Source: Polyangiaceae bacterium (GTDB lineage: Bacteria; Myxococcota_A; Polyangia; Polyangiales; Polyangiaceae). Taken from it: a stretch of 64,000 bases of DNA. The position numbers were made by a program, and so were the translations under genes. The notes beneath the pieces are model-generated. The model did no database searches and had not been told where the DNA came from. It was given only the letters and a program-made list of their open reading frames with translations. Shown in pieces: positions 43,597 through 51,849 of the stretch; positions within the stretch are counted from its first letter, which is position 1; each line of letters opens with the position of its first letter. Where the stretch lies: contig JANXOF010000081.1 of assembly GCA_025353725.1 (NCBI GenBank), positions 62,001-126,000 on the forward strand. The letters are read 5' to 3'.

Positions 43597-43664
43597 CCGC
43601 CAGGCGACGACGGTTGACGGCGATTCGCGCTCTGCCTTCGTCCACCGGGCAAAGAGTGACACGG

Positions 43665-43703
43665 GCACCGAACCTCAGGAAGCTAAACCTTCAGGTTCGG
43701 TGC
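43665..43703. terminator. long hairpin (11-bp perfect outer stem) after the elicitor-like gene
   Basis: GCACCGAACCT (43665-43675) pairs perfectly with AGGTTCGGTGC (43693-43703). Inside, GAAG (43679-43682) can pair with CTTC (43689-43692) after a three-base bulge. It lies between convergent genes (stops at 43596 and 43740), as expected for a two-way terminator, though no T-run follows. Confidence 0.55.
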
Positions 43704-43739
43704 ACGCTAGAGCTGGTACCGCCCTACCCGCCTGGGCGT

Positions 43740-44006
43740 CTAAGCTGCGATCCTTTGGCGCAACTGAATGCGCATCAGATCGAAGCTCGGCGCACTTAAC
43801 CCTCTTGCACGACGAAGCAAAAAGAGTGCATGATGCACTTCGGGTTCGTCGGGTTCGTCGGGTTCGGCATCCCCTCCGTCAAGCAAGTTACGATCGCTCG
43901 CTAGCGCGTAGGCCGCGCCGAGCTCGTCTCCGTCTGCAGAGTCGAGGTAAGCCAGGGCATCTTTGAGTGAAATCGTGTCGACAGACGCGATAATGGTGCT
44001 GGTCAT
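43740..44006 (-). CDS. small acidic protein with DEP repeats
   Basis: An 88-residue protein: MTSTIIASVDTISLKDALAY, LDSADGDELGAAYALASDRN, then an acidic repeat DAEPDEPDEPEV and a basic C-terminal helix HHALFLLRRARGLSAPSFDL followed by MRIQLRQRIAA. The DEP repeats come from a nine-base unit repeated in the DNA. The C-terminal LLRRARGLxAPSFDxMR resembles small uncharacterised myxobacterial proteins I have seen, but no function is known. The two-part layout (acidic head, basic helix) would also suit a regulator or a precursor peptide. An AGGACTG/CAGTCCT hairpin lies 13-32 bases upstream of the start. Confidence 0.55.
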   Translation of the reverse strand: MTSTIIASVDTISLKDALAYLDSADGDELGAAYALASDRNLLDGGDAEPDEPDEPEVHHALFLLRRARGLSAPSFDLMRIQLRQRIAA

Positions 44007-44367
44007 CCGTATACCTCAAGGACTGACTTCCCAGTCCTGTTCTTCGGTCATCAATCGTCAATGAGCAACCTCGAGGTCGAAGTTGGCTAGGGGTTAGGTG
44101 CGCCCAAAAGCGGTGGGTCTTACGCTGGCGCCGCGTTTGGGCAGCGCGTGCGAGCCGACCAAAGAACCGCCCGTTGCGGAGGCGCTCTACAGTGCTCGCA
44201 GTGCTGAGTGAGGGGAGACCGACTACTCCTCATTTCCCTAATCTACTCTGTGTTGGAGGTACAGACCAGTCGCTGTGCGCGTTTTGAGGCGTGCATGTAG
44301 GCGTTCGGCGTCGACACTTTGGGAGTCCAGTTCAGCAAAGCGTGGGCCAGTTTACAAGGCGCATGAT
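44007..44367. other. intergenic region with small hairpin, 361 bases
   Basis: This stretch lies upstream of the small acidic gene and downstream of the minus-strand operon that ends at 44368. AGGACTG (44019-44025) and CAGTCCT (44032-44038) form a seven-base-pair hairpin close to the small gene's start, possibly in its leader. No gene or tRNA is seen in the rest. Confidence 0.5.
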
Positions 44368-46047
44368 TTAGTGGGCTCGTAGGGGCAACTCGAGCCAGCG
44401 CGCCATCATACTGCCAGCGTGTTGTGCGTAATCGATCCGAAGTTGCATGTCGACTACGCTCGCGGGAAGAGCACCCAACGCGTCTTCGGGAGCTGCGAAT
44501 AAATGCCTCGACTCGTGGCGTATTTGTCTGCGAACGACAAAGGCCAGGGCGCGGTCAAGCTCGTCTTCGAGAGACAGTATAGCTTCGGCGCGAGCCCGGG
44601 CGCTCAGGGTTCCCGCGTTAGGGTCGCGCATCATGACGTCGAGTGCCGCTGCGGCTGCCTCGCCGCGGCTCGATGTCGGAGTTACGCGAGGCGTGAGGAG
44701 TGGGCCGAAGCTGAACGAGCCGTCGGCGTCAAACGCGGACTCGCCCTCAGCGAATTGGAGCGTTCGCTGAATTTCGTGCCATCGGAGGCAGAACGCGAGT
44801 GCTTCGCGATTTGGCGCGCGATCCCAAAGTTCGCTCATGGCTTGGCACGTCCAGTGCTCTTCGCTCATGTAGTAGCGACTTCCAAAAAAGCTCCACCCTG
44901 GACCCACAGCATAGCTGAGTGCACGCGTGGCGGCGTCAAGGTCTTTGGCGTCACCCGTAATTCGATGCGCGCGCGCGAGACCGAGTGCGGCCTCGCCGGT
45001 CGAGTAGAGAAACTGGACATCCGCGCGGGTGCCGCTCGTGCGATTGAAGAGGTGCATCAGTTCACCATCGGCACGCTGTTGCGACCGCAGGAACTGAGCA
45101 AGTTCGATAATGGCGGGGCGGTAGGACGCATCCGCGCCTGTTCGAACAATTTCCGAGAACGCGATGAGCGCGAGCGCCGATGAACCCACGTCGGCGTCGT
45201 CACCGTCAGCAATGCACGCATTTGAGCCGCATGGCTTCATGCGTTCCGCTCGAAGGAGAGAGGCCGCCCGCAAGCAGGCAAAGCGGAGCGCCGAATCATC
45301 CGTCAGTGCTGCGGCCTGGGCTAGGAAGTACGTCGTGCCTGCGTGGCGTGGCCAGTTGTAACTGACGCGGTCCCTATTGGTGGTAGCGTCTACGAGGTAG
45401 CGAAAGCGACCGGTCGCGTCGACACCGCGCGCGAGGTGGGAAGCGGCGGCGTGCATCGCCTGACGTACCACCGCCGGTGTGAGGTCTCTCCCCGTGACCT
45501 TCGTAGGAAGAGGCGCTTCAGGTCCCGTCGCTGAATGAAATCGCACACGCTTTACGCGAGCTTCACGCTCGACCGAAGCGACTGAGACCCCGAGGTCCGT
45601 CGCGAGAAGCTGAAGCACGACCGCGCGATGAGTGCCAATCCCGAGGCTCGGATCGAGAAGCGATGTAGCACTATCGTAGGCCTGCGCCGCGACGAGATCG
45701 TCAGGAGTCGCAAACGCTCGAACGCCGCCGAGTTCCGCCATCACCCCGTCACGGGCGGGTACGAGCGCGAGAGCGAAACGAGCTGCGTCAAAAGACAGTG
45801 GGCCTTCAGCGATCACGGTCTCGCAAACCCATGTCCCCTCAGGATCCGGTGACGTGCAGGCCGACCCCTCCCCGGGTTGCATGATCGTCCGTGCGACGCG
45901 CCGTCCGTTCACCCACCGGCTCGCGATCGTTCGTCGCTCGGCGGGCTCGATCGCGCGGAGCGACGTGTAGCGATGAAGAGCGAGGCACGCGAAAAACAGA
46001 GTCAGAGCATACCCCATGAGAATGCGAGCGAGGCCGCGTCCGTTCAT
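44368..46047 (-). CDS. membrane-anchored protein with predicted alpha/alpha barrel
   Basis: A 559-residue protein with one N-terminal membrane helix (LARILMGYALTLFFACLAL) and a large periplasmic part. The first third is mixed alpha/beta; from about residue 195 onward repeated helical hairpins appear (QAMHAAASHLARGVDATGRF, SSALALIAFSEIVRTG, YSTGEAALGLARAHRITGD, EEHWTCQAMSELWDRAP), typical of alpha/alpha toroids found in polysaccharide-active enzymes and terpene-cyclase-like folds. A conserved ATGRFRYLVD and SYNWPRHAGTTYFLA may line the cavity. ATG 46047 overlaps the upstream stop (ATGA). It is the last gene of the MBOAT operon, so a glycan-modifying role is likely, but it is not assigned to a family. 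Confidence 0.65.
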   Translation of the reverse strand: MNGRGLARILMGYALTLFFACLALHRYTSLRAIEPAERRTIASRWVNGRRVARTIMQPGEGSACTSPDPEGTWVCETVIAEGPLSFDAARFALALVPARDGVMAELGGVRAFATPDDLVAAQAYDSATSLLDPSLGIGTHRAVVLQLLATDLGVSVASVEREARVKRVRFHSATGPEAPLPTKVTGRDLTPAVVRQAMHAAASHLARGVDATGRFRYLVDATTNRDRVSYNWPRHAGTTYFLAQAAALTDDSALRFACLRAASLLRAERMKPCGSNACIADGDDADVGSSALALIAFSEIVRTGADASYRPAIIELAQFLRSQQRADGELMHLFNRTSGTRADVQFLYSTGEAALGLARAHRITGDAKDLDAATRALSYAVGPGWSFFGSRYYMSEEHWTCQAMSELWDRAPNREALAFCLRWHEIQRTLQFAEGESAFDADGSFSFGPLLTPRVTPTSSRGEAAAAALDVMMRDPNAGTLSARARAEAILSLEDELDRALAFVVRRQIRHESRHLFAAPEDALGALPASVVDMQLRIDYAQHAGSMMARWLELPLRAH

Positions 46048-46451
46048 GGTGCGGGCTCGAGACGCCACGGTCCGACCCACACGAGAAGGGCGACCGGCAA
46101 AACGACCAAGTACGGAAGGATCAAGAGCACGACGAGACCGAAAATGGCTGCTCCGCCCTTCCCTACGGGCCCGTAAACGCCCACGAGCCAGCTCAGCGTC
46201 AGGGCAAGGATGGCCACGGTCGCGAGGCCCACGGCGAGCACCACGCGCGCGACGATACGCGTCAAGGGTACTGCAAGGCGGTGATTGGCAAGAAGTGAGA
46301 AGCCCGACATCACCAGCCCGGCGACGACGACGGCCGCGCCTGAATCAACGACCCACCACCGCGTGGGCAAACCAAAATAAATGCACGATGCTAACAGCGA
46401 CGCGACGAAGAGGTTCGCCAAGCCAAATCCGATGCGCGCTTTTTTCTTCAT
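46044..46451 (-). CDS. small polytopic membrane protein
   Basis: A 135-residue protein with four predicted membrane helices: ARIGFGLANLFVASLLASCI, VVDSGAAVVVAGLVMSGFSL, ARVVLAVGLATVAILALTLS and the last, AIFGLVVLLILPYLVVLPVA. It starts at ATG 46451 (MKKKARIG), 29 bases after the MBOAT gene; the frame is open upstream but there overlaps the MBOAT gene. It is coupled to the next gene by ATGA. I recognise no family. It may be an accessory subunit of the acyltransfer complex. Confidence 0.65.
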   Translation of the reverse strand: MKKKARIGFGLANLFVASLLASCIYFGLPTRWWVVDSGAAVVVAGLVMSGFSLLANHRLAVPLTRIVARVVLAVGLATVAILALTLSWLVGVYGPVGKGGAAIFGLVVLLILPYLVVLPVALLVWVGPWRLEPAP

Positions 46452-46480
46452 CTCGCCTGCTCGCTGCGCTGGAATGCGCT

Positions 46481-47989
46481 CTAAAACTGACCGTAGATGA
46501 ACGGCTCGGCCTTCGCACCGGAAGCGAAGTGCAGGAGGTAGGCGACGACCGCGAGTACCAAGCCTTGGGCAACGGCCGGGCTCGCGACGAAGTGTTCGCG
46601 CAGCCCGTTGAACCACCGACGTGGAAGAAAGTGGGCGGTAAAGCCGAGACCAAGAATGCCAAGGACTCTCGGGGCGAGATTCGGTGATGCGAAGGAGAGC
46701 TTACCGATCCGCGAGAAGATGAGCATCGCGTGGGCGAGGCTTGGTGCGCGGAAGAAAATCCAGGCGAAACACACAAAATGAAACGTCGCGAATGTAGACA
46801 CGAAGACGGTCAAATATCGTTCCGCGGCACGTGGTTCGCCCGACGCCTGCGCCGCGCGCGCACCGGGTCGTCTCAACCACGCGCGATGGGTGGCGAGGGC
46901 TACGCCGTGAAGTGCACCCCAGATTACAAAAGTCCAGGAGGCCCCGTGCCACAAGCCTCCGAGCACCATCGTGGCCATGAGGTTGCGGTACGTTTTCCAA
47001 GTCGCACCGCGGTTACCGCCGAGCGAGATATAGAGATAGTCGCGAAGCCAAGACGATAGCGAGATGTGCCATCTATGCCAGAAATCTTGGAGGCTGCGTG
47101 CCGTGTAAGGAGCGTTAAAGTTGGTCGGCAACTCGTATCCGAAGAGCTTGGCACTGCCTATCGCCACATCCGTGTACCCGGAAAAATCTGCGTATATTTT
47201 GATGGCGTAAGCATAAACTGCGACAGTGACTTCGAGAGAAGAATAGCGCTCCGGATTATCAAACACTCGATTCACTAAATTGATACCGAGCGTATCGCCG
47301 ATGAGTATTTTTTTGCAGAGCCCGCTTGCGATTTGAAAAAGACCTTCGGCTTTCATCGCGTCGCTGGCGACCGGCTCGGCTGCAAGCTGCGGGAGCATGG
47401 ATGCCGGGCGAACGATCGGCCCCGCGACGAGGTGCGGAAAGAAAGAAACGAAGAGCAGGTAGTCCAAATAGCGATCCGCAGGCGGAATCTCTCGCCGGTA
47501 CACGTCGATCGTGTAGCTCATGGTTTCGAAGGTAAAAAACGAGATGCCAAAGGGCAACGCGAGGCGAATGTGCGTAGGCGAGATGTGTAGTCCGGCCAGC
47601 CCCGCGAGCTCCGCGAAGGAATCTGCCGCGAAGTTGAAGTACTTAAAGAGTGACAACACCCCGAGGTAATAAACAACCGACACGAGCAGGAGCGCGCGAC
47701 GCCAGCGCGGAGTTTCCGTACGGCCCAGCAGTCGCCCAAGATAGAAGTCGAGTGAGCTTCCAATGAAGATGATGGCTACGCAGAGCACGGTCCAGCGAAG
47801 CGACCCAAGCGGCACTTCTTGGTCGGTGCTCTCGCTGTCGAGCGCGGACCCGTAAGTACCCACCACGTAAAACAGGTAGCTGGCGAGGGTGAGAAAGAGT
47901 CGCCGGAGAAGCGATCGGCGGCGCAACGCCCAGAACGCAACGTAGGTAACCAACAGGAAGGCGCCGTAGAGAGGGCTGTTGAACAGCAT
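46481..47989 (-). CDS. MBOAT family O-acyltransferase (AlgI-like)
   Basis: A 502-residue integral membrane acyltransferase of the MBOAT family, the group that moves acetyl groups across the membrane for alginate, peptidoglycan or other glycans. Characteristic segments: MLFNSPLYGAFLLVTYVAFW, FKYFNFAADSF, LPFGISFFTFETMSYTIDVY, FPHLVAGPIVRP, ADFSGYTDVAIGSAKLFGY, and the conserved pair SLQDFWHRWHISLSSWLRDY and LGGLWHGASWTFVIWGALHG, with the catalytic His348. It begins a run of three minus-strand genes, and a further small membrane gene lies 59 bases upstream. With two SGNH proteins nearby, it resembles AlgI plus AlgJ/AlgX-type systems. Confidence 0.93.
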   Translation of the reverse strand: MLFNSPLYGAFLLVTYVAFWALRRRSLLRRLFLTLASYLFYVVGTYGSALDSESTDQEVPLGSLRWTVLCVAIIFIGSSLDFYLGRLLGRTETPRWRRALLLVSVVYYLGVLSLFKYFNFAADSFAELAGLAGLHISPTHIRLALPFGISFFTFETMSYTIDVYRREIPPADRYLDYLLFVSFFPHLVAGPIVRPASMLPQLAAEPVASDAMKAEGLFQIASGLCKKILIGDTLGINLVNRVFDNPERYSSLEVTVAVYAYAIKIYADFSGYTDVAIGSAKLFGYELPTNFNAPYTARSLQDFWHRWHISLSSWLRDYLYISLGGNRGATWKTYRNLMATMVLGGLWHGASWTFVIWGALHGVALATHRAWLRRPGARAAQASGEPRAAERYLTVFVSTFATFHFVCFAWIFFRAPSLAHAMLIFSRIGKLSFASPNLAPRVLGILGLGFTAHFLPRRWFNGLREHFVASPAVAQGLVLAVVAYLLHFASGAKAEPFIYGQF

Positions 47990-48048
47990 AGGAGACCCGT
48001 GTCCGGGAGACCCCTCTTACCAGATCGACTCCACGAGTGAACGCGTTC

Positions 48049-48612
48049 TCAGCCACGCTTACGAAGCGGGAGCTCGAGCGACACAACCACCGCGTAGACA
48101 ACGCTTGCGACGAGGATGGCAGGCGTTACCGAGACGCCGAAGCCGTGCCCGTACACAGCGGAGCCCGCGAGCAACAGCATGGTCAGGCTCGCGAAAAAAA
48201 CGATGGCCCAAAACATCAGAGGCAGAAAGCGACGTAAGTGCTTGGTAAGTCCCGCGAAGGCTGACCCAACCGCGGCTCCTGCCACGGCGGCCACGAGGTA
48301 AGCTGCCGGAAGTGCAACGTCCGAAGGCAGTCCGATGGAAGCGGTGAGCCGTTCTGCACCTTGCGAAACGAGGACAACGTGCATCGCATGGACTACGCCG
48401 AGACCGGCAGCGCCGGCCAAGAGTCCCATCAGTGCACCTGCTGAGGCAGGCGAAAGGCGGTCGCGGATTCGGCTCTCACGGTAATCGCGCCGCAGAGGTG
48501 CTTCCGTTGGGACGCGCAAGGGAGCGCCGACCACAGTTTTGGCGTTCGGGCGCGCGGAGGTCCGGTGGAGCAGGGGAAGGGGAAGCTCTTCGTCGGTGTA
48601 GGCGCGCGTCAT
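48049..48612 (-). CDS. small membrane protein upstream of MBOAT gene
   Basis: A 187-residue protein with a charged cytoplasmic N-terminus of about 55 residues and four predicted helices (LMGLLAGAAGLGVVHAMHVV, PAAYLVAAVAGAAVGSAFAG, FLPLMFWAIVFFASLTMLLL and ILVASVVYAVVVSLELPL). It is the first gene of the minus-strand operon that holds the MBOAT acyltransferase and diverges from the SGNH gene at 48723. Family not recognised; an accessory membrane role is likely from position only. Confidence 0.6.
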   Translation of the reverse strand: MTRAYTDEELPLPLLHRTSARPNAKTVVGAPLRVPTEAPLRRDYRESRIRDRLSPASAGALMGLLAGAAGLGVVHAMHVVLVSQGAERLTASIGLPSDVALPAAYLVAAVAGAAVGSAFAGLTKHLRRFLPLMFWAIVFFASLTMLLLAGSAVYGHGFGVSVTPAILVASVVYAVVVSLELPLRKRG

Positions 48613-48722
48613 CCTGAAGCTACTAGAAGCACGGATCGGTCCAAGAGTCCCGAGATCGGAGGCACATAAGCTGCCTCAGGAGCCTGGGCGGGCGAATTCA
48701 GAATTCGTACAGCGGGGACGGA

Positions 48723-50246
48723 ATGGGGCGCCGCGTAGGAGTTGATGCAAGACGGGCTGCGTTCTACATGTCGAACGTGTTTAGTCCGTTTTCCGATAAG
48801 ACATCGAAAGCCCTCAGCGTGATGCTCGCTCTCCTCGCCGTCCCGTACGTCGCGCCTGGGCTTGCCCGTTTTCGAGTCACGCGCGCACCGTGGGACCGCG
48901 CGGTGGCAGTGGCCGAGACTGAGGCGGCGGCGGCGGCGGCGGCGGCGGTGCCAACCCCAACCCCGCAGCCGGCGCAGGGAGAGGCGTCACTCAAGGCCTC
49001 GAAAAATGAGGCGACCGTCACCAATGCGCTTCCCGACGCGCCGCTGCCGGCGAAGGCTGCGGACGCACGTTCGGGGACGACCGCACCCTCGAAGTCCAAA
49101 GTCTTCATTGCGATTGAAGACGAGACGACGCATGCGCTCGACGCGTTTTATACGTCTCTCGCGAAAACCCGAGCCAAGAAAAGCGGGGCCGTGACGCGCA
49201 TACTTCACTACGGAGACAGCGTTATTACGAGCGACTACATTTCTGGAACCCTACGAAGAAAGCTCCAGACTGAGTTCGGGGATGCGGGGCATGGCTTTAT
49301 TTTGATTGCCAATCCGTGGGAATGGTATTTCCATAATGATGTTGCGCACGGGTCCGCCGAAGGGTGGAACTCGAGCCGCATGACAGGGCCGAATGCAAAG
49401 GACGGAATGTACGGCGTCGGTAGCGTCAGCTTTACGGGCACCACGGGCGCAAGTGCGTTCTTCGGGACAGCTGAACGCGGGTCGTATGGGAAAAAAGTCT
49501 CGCGCTTCGACGTGTACTACTTGGAAACCGTGGCAGGTGGCGAGCTCGAGGTAAAGATTGGAATGACCACGTCACGCTTCTCCACCAAGGGCGAGGACAA
49601 GGTGTCGCGTGTCCAATCCTTTCCCGTACCCGACGGAGAAGCCAAGCTAACGCTTCGCGTAGTCGCCGGCACACCGCGTCTTTTTGGAGTCGCGCTCGAG
49701 CGCGATGAGCCAGGCGTTATTTACGATGCGCTCGGTGCGAACGGAGCGCGCGCGGAGTCGCTCGCATCCATGAATAGTGCGCATTTTAGAGAACAGATGG
49801 CACTACGAAAGCCTGCCCTCATCGTTCTCCAATACGGTACCAACGAGAGCGAAGCGCCCGGCATCGCGCAAAACTACGAAGCGACGCTCGGCAGCGTTGT
49901 CGGAATGGTCAAAGCCGCTGCCCCGTTTGCCTCCATTCTCATCGCGGCGCCGCTCGACCGGGCGGAGGCCGTTGAAAGCGGCACGCTCCGGACCAAGCCC
50001 GTGATCAAGAAGCTCATCGCGGCGCAGAAGAGCGTCGCAAAAGCGAGCGGGATCGCGTTTTGGAATACCTTCGAGGCTATGGGCGGCGAAGGCTCGATGG
50101 CGAAGTGGGTCAAGGCTGGCCTCGGTGGCAGCGATCTCACGCACCCGTCGACGCAAGGCGCGGAGATCATCGGCGATCACTTTGCGAAAGCGCTTACGGC
50201 TGGGTTCGAGTTATGGCGTGCAACCCATCCTGACGCTGCGAAGTAG
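48723..50246 (+). CDS. membrane-anchored SGNH/GDSL hydrolase-like protein (O-acetylation partner)
   Basis: A 507-residue protein with one N-terminal membrane helix (KALSVMLALLAVPYVAPGLA), an alanine/proline linker and a periplasmic SGNH domain. Block I is RILHYGDSVITSDY (Ser166), block III-like IVLQYGTNESEAPG, and the His block GSDLTHPSTQGAEII with Asp and His. A beta-rich insert (about 235-330) sits between blocks I and III, as in AlgX/AlgJ-type acetyltransferases. With the divergent MBOAT gene it forms a likely O-acyl transfer pair: MBOAT moves the acyl group out and this protein loads it on the glycan. ATG 48768 is an alternative start. Eight consecutive GCG codons encode an alanine run. 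Confidence 0.8.
   Translation: MGRRVGVDARRAAFYMSNVFSPFSDKTSKALSVMLALLAVPYVAPGLARFRVTRAPWDRAVAVAETEAAAAAAAAVPTPTPQPAQGEASLKASKNEATVTNALPDAPLPAKAADARSGTTAPSKSKVFIAIEDETTHALDAFYTSLAKTRAKKSGAVTRILHYGDSVITSDYISGTLRRKLQTEFGDAGHGFILIANPWEWYFHNDVAHGSAEGWNSSRMTGPNAKDGMYGVGSVSFTGTTGASAFFGTAERGSYGKKVSRFDVYYLETVAGGELEVKIGMTTSRFSTKGEDKVSRVQSFPVPDGEAKLTLRVVAGTPRLFGVALERDEPGVIYDALGANGARAESLASMNSAHFREQMALRKPALIVLQYGTNESEAPGIAQNYEATLGSVVGMVKAAAPFASILIAAPLDRAEAVESGTLRTKPVIKKLIAAQKSVAKASGIAFWNTFEAMGGEGSMAKWVKAGLGGSDLTHPSTQGAEIIGDHFAKALTAGFELWRATHPDAAK
48924..48947 (+). repeat. (GCG)8 microsatellite in SGNH gene
   Basis: Eight perfect GCG triplets encode Ala8 in the linker after the membrane anchor, followed by PTPTPQPAQ. 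Slippage in units of three would only change linker length. Confidence 0.9.
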
Positions 50247-50277
50247 AGGCTCGCGGCGGAGAGCGCGGGGTCTACCG

Positions 50278-51654
50278 CTAGCGCTGAACTTTCATGCCGG
50301 CGTCGTGCCGCCACGCGAGGTAGGCGGTGATGAGCGAAGCCGCGAACGTAGTCCCAAGCTGTGCGTAGCTGTCGCGTGCAAAATGCACGCGGTCCTTCGA
50401 GGCCCGAGGTGGATCTTCCTCCGCCCAACGCGCAACCGTTCCTACGCCGCCCATGGCCGCGAACTGGTCGTAAAAAGAACATCCGGCGGCCTCGGCCACG
50501 CGCCTCTGGGAGGCGATGATCTCGAGGAGCTTCGGTGACGTTGTCCACGAGCGGCCATCGTTCGTCGTCGCGCGATCAGGCGGACCCAAAAGCAGGCACG
50601 ACGCCGCGGGAACAGCCCTGGCCATGCGACCGAGAAGATCCACAAGGCGTTGCTCGTAAACTTGCGGCGTCGTGCGCGGGTCTGCGGACTCGTTCGTCCC
50701 GTACGCCAGCACGACGAGTGCGGGCGCGCGATGCGTCAATTGCTCAGACCAATGAGCTTCATTCCACTGTAGGCAAGTCGCAGCACGTGCGCCATTGATT
50801 CCGAGCGCATCAAGGACAATGCCATGTTGCGATCGTTCGAGTGAGACTCCAAACATTCGCACTTCTCCGTCGCCGCTCGCACGAATTCCGATTTGGTGAG
50901 CCCCCCCTTCGCTCATTTCAAAAGCACGGAATGCGCTCGACGCTCTGACTCCACGCGTTGCGATACGTCCGACACACGCGTTGTCGATAAAGACATCGAA
51001 AGAGCCGCCATGGGGCTGTTCAAGATAGGCTAGCTCGGCGCGAGACGTCCGCGCATGGATGTCGGTCCACGCGCGGGCTGCGTAGTGCTTCGCCTCGACA
51101 CTGATACCTGCAAGTCCGTAGAGCCCGTCGCCTTTGAATTTGCCTTTTGCGAAAACGCCGCGTTCGGCCGACCACTGACTCGACATCCCTGATCGGACGC
51201 CTTCCTGACGGTATCCCGAGAACGGCTTTCCGATAGCGACGAATCCGCGACCGCCGTCACCGAACCGGTCTTGAAGTGTGCGTCGTGTCGCTGCTGTCTC
51301 GATGTCCGCTGCGGTGTGGGAGTCTCCGAACTGGACGATGCGCACGTCGCCTTGTGCCTGCCCGGCCTCGAGTCGCGCGATCGATTCGAAAAATCGGCCA
51401 AGCCTAAGCGGCCACTCGACTCCGGCACCTGCACCAGCACCGACAGGCATTGCGGGGGTCGGCGGTCCTTCTGTCGTTGGGGCTTCAACGCGCGCTATCG
51501 ACGTGTCGCGCGCGGCATTGTTCGCAGGCTCCGCGAAGGCGCTAAGAGTCTCGACGCTCGCCGGCTTCGCCTTCGCCACGGCGTCTCCGCACGCAGCAAG
51601 GAGAAGGAGAACGGGAACGAAACCAAGCCCAAATCCGGCAAATCCGGCTCTCAC
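50278..51654 (-). CDS. SGNH/GDSL hydrolase-like lipoprotein, paralogue of the convergent SGNH gene
   Basis: A 458-residue periplasmic lipoprotein. Starting at GTG 51654 gives a clean signal, MRAGFAGFGLGFVPVLLLLA followed by ACGD, so the frame extending to 51816 is not used. The SGNH blocks are RIVQFGDSHTAADIETAATR (Ser112), VVLAYGTNESADP and DRVHFARDSYAQLG with the last Asp and His. YDQFAAMGG and LGPPDRATT match YNTFEAMGG-like and IAAPLDRAE of the neighbouring SGNH protein, so the two are paralogues, arranged tail to tail, 31 bases apart. An esterase or acyltransferase acting on the same glycan is likely; which of the two adds and which removes groups is unknown. Confidence 0.8.
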   Translation of the reverse strand: MRAGFAGFGLGFVPVLLLLAACGDAVAKAKPASVETLSAFAEPANNAARDTSIARVEAPTTEGPPTPAMPVGAGAGAGVEWPLRLGRFFESIARLEAGQAQGDVRIVQFGDSHTAADIETAATRRTLQDRFGDGGRGFVAIGKPFSGYRQEGVRSGMSSQWSAERGVFAKGKFKGDGLYGLAGISVEAKHYAARAWTDIHARTSRAELAYLEQPHGGSFDVFIDNACVGRIATRGVRASSAFRAFEMSEGGAHQIGIRASGDGEVRMFGVSLERSQHGIVLDALGINGARAATCLQWNEAHWSEQLTHRAPALVVLAYGTNESADPRTTPQVYEQRLVDLLGRMARAVPAASCLLLGPPDRATTNDGRSWTTSPKLLEIIASQRRVAEAAGCSFYDQFAAMGGVGTVARWAEEDPPRASKDRVHFARDSYAQLGTTFAASLITAYLAWRHDAGMKVQR

Positions 51655-51849
51655 CGACGGGGGAACGAGAGAGGGAGAGCTGCGAACCCGCACTTCGCGG
51701 AGAGCGTTGCACGGCGCGCGAATCGGGGAAAGTTTCTTTCGTACGCCCGCGGACGGCTCGCAAGGTGGCAAGTGAGCCGAGGCTACCTCCACGACCCGGG
51801 GCGAAAGATCGTGCACGGCGGCACGGCTCGAACGAAGCTCGGGCTAAGC

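Noticed and set aside
51655-51816. N-terminal extension of the SGNH lipoprotein
   Set aside because: It would bury the clear lipoprotein signal peptide about 55 residues inside the protein.
51271-51849. N-terminal extension of the HTTM frame
   Set aside because: It overlaps the divergent SGNH lipoprotein gene and lacks membrane character or similarity.
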